A DNA stretch of 5,790 nt, from the NCBI GenBank assembly GCA_035695045.1, contig DASSEX010000061.1, positions 1 through 5,790 of the forward strand. The letters are read 5' to 3'. This document shows, one piece after another, positions 1 to 4,094 of this stretch; position 1 is the stretch's first letter; every line of letters begins with the position of its first letter. This stretch comes from DASSKP01 sp035695045 (GTDB lineage Bacteria > Actinomycetota > Actinomycetes > JAFAQI01). The notes under the pieces are model-generated. The model worked only from the letters and a program-made list of their open reading frames with translations, did no database searches and was not told where the DNA came from. The position numbers and the translations under genes were made by a program.

Positions 1-161
1 GTCGACTTCTTCGCCGTGCTCTTCTTGGCCGTGCTCTTCTTGGCCGTCGAGCGCTTGGTCGCGGCCTTACGCGCCGTCGACTTCTTGGCCGCGGTCTTAC
101 GCGCCGTCGTCTTCTTGGCGGTGCTCTTCTTCGCCGTCGACTTGCGCGCAGTGGTCCGCTT
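1..161 (-). repeat. 15-bp-period coding repeat (K/R-K/R-S/T-T-A)
   Basis: About eleven degenerate 15-bp units in tandem within the H1-like gene, each coding two basic residues followed by small residues (S/T/A, T/A, A/T). The register is kept from residue 7 to the window edge without a break. Variation is mostly synonymous or conservative (AAG/CGC/CGT, ACG/ACC, TCG/AGC), so the period is held at protein level. Such tracts often change length between strains. Confidence 0.85.
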
Positions 162-179
162 CGCCGCTGCTGGTGCCAC
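1..179 (-). CDS. Histone H1-like lysine/alanine-rich repeat protein (partial, C-terminal part beyond window)
   Basis: Read on the minus strand from a GTG at 179, the frame is open to the window edge (59 complete codons, no stop reached). It begins MAPAAAKRTTARKSTAKK. From residue 7 on it is a strict five-residue repeat, two basic residues followed by S/T/A, T/A and A/T, with about eleven units visible. There is no globular domain, membrane segment or cysteine. Such Lys/Ala/Ser/Thr repeats occur in the tails of actinobacterial HU-type proteins and in bacterial H1-like proteins, where they bind DNA without sequence specificity; a nucleoid or chromatin role here is inference from composition. 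The start is not certain. The frame stays open upstream to an ATG at 332, but that extension uses codons such as CAT, TGT, AAT, TTT and AGA, has no HU signature and looks non-coding. GTG 179 has only a G-rich stretch (186-190) as ribosome site. The missing part could carry a folded domain. Confidence 0.7.
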   Translation of the reverse strand, partial: MAPAAAKRTTARKSTAKKSTAKKTTARKTAAKKSTARKAATKRSTAKKSTAKKSTAKKS

Positions 180-320
180 GTCGTGCCCCCAAGCCTGTCT
201 AGGAAACGGGACTGTGCTGATGGCAATGCTGACACCATCTCCACGCGCATTTCCACATTCGTAGCGATGTTTGTTTGCGCGTGTCGCGTGCACGCGATCC
301 ACGCACGACGCGCCGACGTG

Positions 321-339
321 TCGGGCGTCCATCGCCCGA
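321..339. repeat. Perfect 7-bp inverted repeat (hairpin)
   Basis: TCGGGCG (321-327) and CGCCCGA (333-339) are exact reverse complements around the 5-nt loop TCCAT. GTG at 318-320 can pair further with CAC at 344-346 across a four-base bulge. No T-run follows on either strand, so it is not a standard intrinsic terminator. It could be a protein binding site, an RNA stem in the leader of the H1-like gene, or a T-less terminator. Confidence 0.55.
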
Positions 340-432
340 CTGACACAAATTGCTTGCGGCGCAAGGCAAAGTCGCACGCACCTGTCGTCGCGCTCGGTGC
401 GCTCGGAGTCGTGCGGAGCGACGTGAAGAAGC

Positions 433-459
433 AAAAAAAAACTTTGCGCGAAAGAGCGC
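433..459 (-). terminator. Probable intrinsic terminator after the 461-1408 gene
   Basis: On the minus strand, just past the TGA of the unknown membrane protein, a short GCGC stem (459-456 with 449-446, six-base loop) is followed by AAAG and an uninterrupted run of nine T (441-433). The T run is striking in such G/C-rich DNA and fits an intrinsic terminator for leftward transcription. The stem is only about 4 bp, which is weak. Confidence 0.5.
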
Positions 460-460
460 G

Positions 461-1408
461 TCAGCCGCCGATCGACGGTATGTGACCCGGTGAACCACTC
501 GATGTCGACGTCGGTGACGGCGATGGTGACGTTGTCGCTGCCGGCTTCGACGTCGATGATTTCGGTGTCGGCGACGACGTCGTTGACGTCGACTTGGTCG
601 ATGTCGAGCGGTGAGGAGAGGCGGTTGTGGCCGTCGGCACCGCAGCCGGCGAGGCGGCGTGTGCAACGGTCAACAGCTGCGCCGCGAGCTTGCGGGACTG
701 CGCGAGCACGAGGCTCGAACCAGGCGGTTGCTTGCGCAGCAACAGTGCCTGCTCGAGCTGCAACAGTCGCGCCACCTCGGACACACCGCTGGGGTTCTGC
801 GGCGCCTCGGCGATCAGGGCCGCGATCTGCGCGTGCAGCGCGTCGGCGGCAGCGACCACCTGCGACGCACTCGGGTCGCCGTCGACAACAGTCGCGAACT
901 GCTGGAAGGTCGAGGACACCGGCGGCTCGGCGACGACGTGCATGTGGTGGCTGTGGGACTGCGTCGGCAGCGGCAGCAACCCCGCGGCTGCCGCTGCCGA
1001 CATCGCAAGCGCTCCCACGAGCGGTATCGCGGGGAGCGAGATCAGGGTCCGGCGCCGCCAGGAGCGGGGGACCGGGACGACGACCGCCGGGGCCGTTGCG
1101 GTCTGGCCGACGCCCTGCGACGGGGCGCCGTTCAGCCGCGCGGTGCTGCGGCGCAGGAAGGCGGCGAGCTCGCGTCGGTCGCTGTCGACGATGTCCCCGG
1201 CGACGCGGTCGGAGTCGGCATCCACCGCCGCCGCAGCCGCGGAGAGGTCGGCGACCAGGGTCAGGCGCAGCTCGAGCATGTCGTCGAGCAGGTCCTCCAG
1301 CGTCCCGGGCAGCCTTGCGGGGACGGCCGGGCCGGGCGGCGCGGAATCAGGCTGCACGGGGTCGTGCCCCGTGCGGGCACCCCGCATCCGCCGCCACCGC
1401 GCTGACAC
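461..1408 (-). CDS. Single-pass membrane protein with Ser/Thr/Pro-rich outer tail, function unknown
   Basis: About 315 residues from GTG 1408; I do not recognise the family. In order: a basic Arg/Pro-rich N-terminus (1-33); an acidic, probably helical stretch (about 34-92, with LEDLLDDMLEL); a linker; an Arg cluster (RSWRRR) before one hydrophobic segment (about 121-146), giving an N-in, C-out topology; a His cluster (HSHHMH, 152-157) just outside the membrane; an Ala/Leu-rich helical region (about 182-252); and a Ser/Thr/Pro tail (about 255-305), as in wall-spanning stalks. A cytoplasmic helical domain, one membrane span and an outer domain resemble actinobacterial anti-sigma or DUF5667-like proteins, but no sigma factor lies next to it and no signature settles this. 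GTG 1408 is preferred over GTG 1414 because AAAGGAG (1420-1414) then sits 5 nt upstream instead of overlapping the start. The gene is divergent from npdG. Confidence 0.75.
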   Translation of the reverse strand: MSARWRRMRGARTGHDPVQPDSAPPGPAVPARLPGTLEDLLDDMLELRLTLVADLSAAAAAVDADSDRVAGDIVDSDRRELAAFLRRSTARLNGAPSQGVGQTATAPAVVVPVPRSWRRRTLISLPAIPLVGALAMSAAAAAGLLPLPTQSHSHHMHVVAEPPVSSTFQQFATVVDGDPSASQVVAAADALHAQIAALIAEAPQNPSGVSEVARLLQLEQALLLRKQPPGSSLVLAQSRKLAAQLLTVAHAASPAAVPTATTASPHRSTSTKSTSTTSSPTPKSSTSKPAATTSPSPSPTSTSSGSPGHIPSIGG

Positions 1409-1518
1409 CCGCACTCCTTTCGCCCCTCTGGGCGCCTGCTTCGCCGTCCCCGGAGCGTTCTCCTGCTCCCGGGAGCCCGGTTTCTCGGTGACTGTCGGCA
1501 GGCTGACACCATGCCGCG
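1409..1518. promoter_or_regulatory. Divergent intergenic region with two palindromes
   Basis: This 110-bp region must serve both the leftward membrane-protein gene and rightward npdG. It holds a perfect 12-bp palindrome, GCTCCCGGGAGC (1465-1476), and a 16-bp near-palindrome (1493-1508: TGTCGGC, AG, GCTGACA, one mismatched pair) ending 10 bp before the npdG start. Both could be operators. No clear -10/-35 pair is visible. npdG has no strong Shine-Dalgarno; the nearest purine-rich stretch, GGCAGG (1498-1502 region), is about 16 nt from GTG 1519. Confidence 0.45.
1414..1420 (-). promoter_or_regulatory. Ribosome binding site deciding the start at 1408
   Basis: AAAGGAG on the minus strand. It overlaps the upstream in-frame GTG at 1414 but lies 5 nt from the GTG at 1408, so 1408 is the better start. 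The panB and BtuF-like genes have similar 4-nt gaps. Just upstream, CGCCC/GGGCG (1421-1434, 4-nt loop) could form a small hairpin in the leader. Confidence 0.6.
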
Positions 1519-2175
1519 GTGACCACCCTTGCCTTCCTCGGCGGCACCGGCGACCAAGGTCGTGGGCTGGCCCGCCGCCTCGCCCTCGCCGGCCACGCCA
1601 TCGTGCTCGGCTCCCGATCGACCGAGCGGGCCGCCGCGGCGGCCCAGTCGGTGCTCGACGGGCTGCCTCCCGGCGCCCAGGTGTCCGGTGCCACCAACCG
1701 CGAGGCCGCCGACGCGGGGGAGCTCGTCGTCGTCGCGGTGCCCTATGAGGGCCATGCCGACCTGCTTCGCAGCGTTGCCGGGCAGCTGGCCGGCAAGGTC
1801 GTCATCGACTGCGTCAACCCGCTCGGCTTCGACGACAAAGGGGCCTTCGCCCTGGACGTCCCCGAGGGCAGCGCGGCGGAGCAGGCCGCGGCGATCCTGC
1901 CGCAGAGCACGGTGGTGGCGGCCTTCCACCACGTGAGCGCCGTGCTGCTGCTCGACTCCGGTGTCGACACGATGGACACCGACGTGCTCGTCCTGGGTGA
2001 CGACCGGGCGGCCACCGACCGGGTGCAGGAGCTGGTCGGGGAGATCCGCGGCATGCGCGGCATCTACGCCGGGCGGCTGCGCAACGCCCGTCAGGTCGAG
2101 GCGCTGACCGCCAACCTCATCTCGGTCAACCGTCGGTACAAGGCGCACGCCGGGCTGCGCGTCACCGACGTCTGA
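1519..2175 (+). CDS. npdG: NADPH-dependent F420 reductase (F420:NADP oxidoreductase)
   Basis: 218 residues, close to the usual length of the Fno/NpdG family. It catalyses hydride transfer between coenzyme F420 and NADP; in actinobacteria it is mainly thought to supply reduced F420 from NADPH. The N-terminus LAFLGGTGDQGRGLA carries the glycine-rich nucleotide motif (GGTGDQG, 8-14). GSR (31-33) after the second strand matches the Ser/Arg pair that binds the NADP 2'-phosphate. Also visible are PYEGHADLL (75-83), VVIDCVNPLGF (94-104), AFHHVSAVLL (135-144) and the conserved C-terminal NRRYKAHAGLR (204-214). The protein is soluble and cytoplasmic, with no signal peptide. The start is GTG 1519; its TG overlaps the TGA of a three-codon ATG frame at 1511. 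The next gene begins 6 nt downstream, so the two are probably cotranscribed. Confidence 0.9.
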   Translation: MTTLAFLGGTGDQGRGLARRLALAGHAIVLGSRSTERAAAAAQSVLDGLPPGAQVSGATNREAADAGELVVVAVPYEGHADLLRSVAGQLAGKVVIDCVNPLGFDDKGAFALDVPEGSAAEQAAAILPQSTVVAAFHHVSAVLLLDSGVDTMDTDVLVLGDDRAATDRVQELVGEIRGMRGIYAGRLRNARQVEALTANLISVNRRYKAHAGLRVTDV

Positions 2176-2181
2176 GGTCCG

Positions 2182-2940
2182 GTGCGCCAGCCGTCCGAGG
2201 ACGACCTCAACCGCAGGATCGACGTACCTGCGCGTGTCGGACGGGTCGTGTCGCTCGTCCCGTCGTTGACCGAGGCCGTCGCCGAGACCGCGCCGGGGTT
2301 GCTGGTCGGGGCGACGGAGTGGTGTACGCACCCCATCGGCCTGGACGTCGCCCGGGTGGGGGGCACGAAGAACCCCCGGCTCGACGACATCGTCGACCTC
2401 CGCCCGGACGTCGTGGTCGCCAACGAGGAGGAGAACCGCGCACAAGACCTCGACGCGCTGCGCGACCGAGGGGTGGCGGTGTGGGTGACCGCGCCGCGCA
2501 CGGTGCCGGAGTCGATCGTCTCCCTCGACCGCATGCTGCGCCTCGCGTGCCGGCTGGAGCGGCCGAGATGGCTGGATGAGGCGTACGGCGTGTGGCACGC
2601 GCCGCACGACGGCCCACGGGTGCGCGCGGTCGTGCCGATCTGGCGCCGCCCATGGATGGCACTCGGTCGCGACACGTTCGCCGGCGACCTGCTGGCGCGC
2701 ATCGGGGTCGACAACGTCCTCGCCGGCGACGCGGAGCGTTACCCCCGGATCGAGATCGCCGCGCTGCCGTCGTACGACGTCGTGCTCCTGCCCGACGAGC
2801 CCTACCGGTTCTCGCCGTCGGACGGCCCGGAGGCCTTCGCGGGCGCGCAATGGCGATGCGTGAGCGGTCGGCACCTCACGTGGTACGGGCCGTCGCTGGT
2901 CGAGGCGCGCGAGGTGCTGGCCGGTCAGATATACGGATAG
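2182..2940 (+). CDS. BtuF-like helical-backbone receptor, no signal peptide
   Basis: 252 residues of the BtuF/FepB periplasmic-binding superfamily (TroA-like, COG0614 type), whose members bind cobalamin, heme or siderophores for ABC importers. Typical segments are RVVSLVPSLTEAV (21-33), GATEWCTHP (43-51), RVGGTKNPRLDDI (58-70), LRPDVVVANEEENR (73-86), PIWRRPWMALGRDTFAGDLL (152-171), VVLLPDEPYRFS (200-211) and LTWYGPSLVEA (232-242). There is no signal peptide, lipobox or membrane segment: the mature domain begins near residue 20 after a polar leader. It therefore appears cytoplasmic, so an import role is doubtful; intracellular binding of a corrinoid, heme or related cofactor is inference. No permease or ATPase gene is nearby. 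GTG 2182 has TGAGG (2173-2177) as ribosome site, which includes the npdG stop codon, suggesting translational coupling to npdG. Confidence 0.82.
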   Translation: MRQPSEDDLNRRIDVPARVGRVVSLVPSLTEAVAETAPGLLVGATEWCTHPIGLDVARVGGTKNPRLDDIVDLRPDVVVANEEENRAQDLDALRDRGVAVWVTAPRTVPESIVSLDRMLRLACRLERPRWLDEAYGVWHAPHDGPRVRAVVPIWRRPWMALGRDTFAGDLLARIGVDNVLAGDAERYPRIEIAALPSYDVVLLPDEPYRFSPSDGPEAFAGAQWRCVSGRHLTWYGPSLVEAREVLAGQIYG

Positions 2941-2945
2941 GTGAC

Positions 2946-3797
2946 CTACTCGTAGGAGTGCTCGGCCGCGGGGTAGGTGCCGCTCGCGACCTCGTCGGCG
3001 TACGCGCGTGCGGCATCGGCGAGCACGCTGCGCAGGTCGGCGAAGCGCTTGACGAACTTCGGCTTGGGACCGTTGTTGAGGCCGGCCATGTCCTGCCAGA
3101 CCATGACCTGCGCGTCGCAGTCAGGACCCGCGCCGATGCCGATCGTCGGAATGCGCAGCTCCTTCGTCACCTGCGCGGCGACCTCGGCGGGCACCATCTC
3201 CATGACGACCGCGAATGCGCCGGCGTCCTCGACCGCGTGCGCGTCGCGCAGCACGCGCTCCGCCGCCTCCCCGCGTCCTTGCACGCGGTAGCCACCGAGA
3301 CCGTGCTCGCTCTGCGGGGTGAAGCCGATGTGCGCCATCACCGGCACGCCGGCAGCGACGATCGCCTGGATCTGTGGCGCGACGTCGGCGCCACCTTCGA
3401 GCTTGACCGCGTGCGCGTCGCCTTCCTTCATGAACCGCACGGCGGTCTGAAGTGCCTGCACGGGCGACTCCTGGTAGGAGCCGAACGGAAGGTCGGCGAC
3501 GACCAGTGTGTGCGTCGTGGACCGCGTCACCGCTTTCACGAGGGGAAGCAGCTCGTCGACGGTGACCGGCAGCGTGCTGTCGTAGCCGTAGACGTTGTTC
3601 GCGGCGCTGTCACCGACGAGCAGCACCGGGATGCCGACCTCGTCGAAGATGGAAGCGGCGTACTGGTCGTAGGCGGTGAGCATCGCCCACCGCTCGTGCC
3701 GCTCCTTCATCGCCTGCAGGTGGTGGATACGGATACGGCGCAGCGTCTCGCCGGCGCGGGGGGAGCCGTACGGCGACAGGCCTTCTGCCTCGGTCAT
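2946..3797 (-). CDS. panB: 3-methyl-2-oxobutanoate hydroxymethyltransferase (ketopantoate hydroxymethyltransferase)
   Basis: 283 residues, slightly longer than the roughly 264 of E. coli PanB because of an N-terminal extension of about 20 residues. It transfers a hydroxymethyl group from 5,10-methylene-tetrahydrofolate to 2-oxoisovalerate, giving ketopantoate, the first committed step to pantothenate and CoA. The TIM-barrel signatures are all present: LTAYD (40-44); VGDS with metal ligand Asp63; ADLPFGSY with metal ligand Asp102; MKEG (123-126); VKLEGG (131-136) with Lys132 and Glu134; HIGFTPQS (156-163); MEMVP with catalytic Glu200; and TIGIGAG (218-224). The start ATG 3797 has an excellent GAGGAGG ribosome site 4 nt upstream. 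It is a cytoplasmic enzyme, convergent with the BtuF-like gene and transcribed from the 3798-4094 intergenic region, apparently alone. In several actinobacteria panB lies close to nadE, as here. Confidence 0.96.
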   Translation of the reverse strand: MTEAEGLSPYGSPRAGETLRRIRIHHLQAMKERHERWAMLTAYDQYAASIFDEVGIPVLLVGDSAANNVYGYDSTLPVTVDELLPLVKAVTRSTTHTLVVADLPFGSYQESPVQALQTAVRFMKEGDAHAVKLEGGADVAPQIQAIVAAGVPVMAHIGFTPQSEHGLGGYRVQGRGEAAERVLRDAHAVEDAGAFAVVMEMVPAEVAAQVTKELRIPTIGIGAGPDCDAQVMVWQDMAGLNNGPKPKFVKRFADLRSVLADAARAYADEVASGTYPAAEHSYE

Positions 3798-3842
3798 GGG
3801 TCCTCCTCAGCCTCGCGGCCCACCCTGCGGAGATCAGAGCCT

Positions 3843-3856
3843 GGGTCCACGGACCC
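3843..3856. repeat. Perfect 6-bp inverted repeat
   Basis: GGGTCC and GGACCC separated by AC, 46-59 bp upstream of the panB start. It could be an operator or a stem in the panB leader; no function can be assigned from sequence alone. Confidence 0.5.
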
Positions 3857-3870
3857 CACCAGTGTGCAGC

Positions 3871-3888
3871 ACCGGACGCCCGTCCGGT
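3871..3888. repeat. Perfect 18-bp palindrome (8-bp arms)
   Basis: ACCGGACG (3871-3878) and CGTCCGGT (3881-3888) are exact reverse complements with a 2-bp centre. This is the strongest symmetric site in the window. Its right arm overlaps the -35 region of the proposed rightward promoter, and it lies 74-91 bp upstream of panB, so a repressor or activator site affecting one or both divergent genes is plausible (inference). Confidence 0.55.
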
Positions 3889-3910
3889 TCAAGATGATCA
3901 TTTCGGGTAT
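3886..3910 (+). promoter_or_regulatory. Possible SigB/SigF-type promoter for the wall-protein gene
   Basis: GGTT (3886-3889), 15 bp, then GGGTAT (3905-3910). This matches, as I recall it, the actinobacterial stress and developmental sigma consensus (GNNT, 14-16 bp, GGGTAC/T) and lies in the only A/T-rich part of the intergenic region. Transcription would begin near 3917, giving a leader of about 175-180 nt before the start at 4095. It overlaps the 18-bp palindrome. The motif is short, so a chance match is possible. Confidence 0.4.
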
Positions 3911-3921
3911 GAGTTACGTGC

Positions 3922-3943
3922 CCGACGAAACGCCATTCGTCGG
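3922..3943 (+). repeat. Hairpin at the predicted 5' end of the wall-protein mRNA
   Basis: CCGACGAA (3922-3929) and TTCGTCGG (3936-3943) are exact reverse complements around the 6-nt loop ACGCCA. If transcription starts near 3917, this stem lies within the first 30 nt of the transcript, where it could protect the mRNA or regulate it. It could also be a DNA operator. Confidence 0.5.
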
Positions 3944-4094
3944 ACGGGGTGCTTTGATCCGCGGCGGCGATGGTGGCTCCGGTCCCGGCCACTGAACAAT
4001 CCTCGGTCGCCTGCCGCTGCGGGGAGCCAATGGCGAGACCGCCCTGGATGGCGCCGCTCTGCTCTTGGAGCGGGATGTCCGCACGGAGGTTCTC

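Larger units (their letters stand above)
180..460. other. Non-coding spacer between two minus-strand genes, with hairpins
   Basis: No convincing gene in this 281-bp stretch; frames crossing it have composition unlike the neighbouring genes. Base content is visibly less G/C-rich around 200-290. It holds a T-tract terminator near 433-459, a perfect hairpin at 321-339, and a second hairpin at 350-369 (CTTGC/GCAAG around a GGC loop, outer TTG/CAA pairs after one bulged G). It must also contain the promoter of the H1-like gene, but I cannot point to a credible -10/-35 pair. Confidence 0.6.
3798..4094. other. Divergent intergenic region with three perfect inverted repeats
   Basis: 297 bp between panB (leftward) and the wall-protein gene (rightward), with no credible gene. 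Perfect inverted repeats lie at 3843-3856, 3871-3888 and 3922-3943, listed separately. The ATGATCAT octamer (3894-3901) and adjoining bases form the only A/T-rich island, where a promoter is most likely. The rest (3950-4080) is G/C-rich and would be the 5' leader of the wall-protein mRNA; I compared it with cobalamin and c-di-AMP riboswitches without a convincing fit. Confidence 0.55.

Noticed and set aside
194..226. Promoter-like TTGCCA with TAGACA on the minus strand before the H1-like gene
   Set aside because: The spacing is about 19 bp and the -10 lacks the final T, so it is too weak to report as a promoter.
16..264. Plus-strand frame coding a hydrophobic Leu/Ala/Val repeat peptide
   Set aside because: It is the antisense of the Lys/Ala repeat gene; AAG and GCC repeats read backwards give Leu/Ala codons. 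It has no ribosome site, and the minus frame makes better protein sense.
199..666. Minus-strand Arg-rich frame across the intergenic spacer
   Set aside because: It overlaps the end of the 461-1408 gene in another frame, is dominated by Arg/His from G/C-rich antiframes, and runs through the terminator and hairpins.
228..1512. GCTGACACCAT repeated exactly at 228-238 and 1502-1512, with GCTGACACC also at 1401-1409
   Set aside because: An 11-bp match is expected by chance in a G/C-rich window of this size, and the copies lie at unlike distances from starts, one inside a coding region.
1261..2874. Long 537-residue minus-strand frame across npdG and the BtuF-like gene
   Set aside because: It is antisense to two clearly recognised genes. 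Long antisense frames are normal in high-GC DNA, and the product has no recognisable domain.
3982..4050. Cobalamin-riboswitch-like pieces (GCCACTG at about 3989, AGCCA followed by GAGACC)
   Set aside because: The order and spacing do not match the cobalamin riboswitch core, the upstream conserved GGTG/AATC part is missing, and the downstream gene is a wall protein with no B12 link.
3950..4094. c-di-AMP (ydaO-type) riboswitch before a cell-wall gene
   Set aside because: Such riboswitches precede wall-remodelling genes in actinobacteria and GGGGAGCCA at 4021 is suggestive, but the conserved GTCAGCTAAC-type segment and overall layout are absent.
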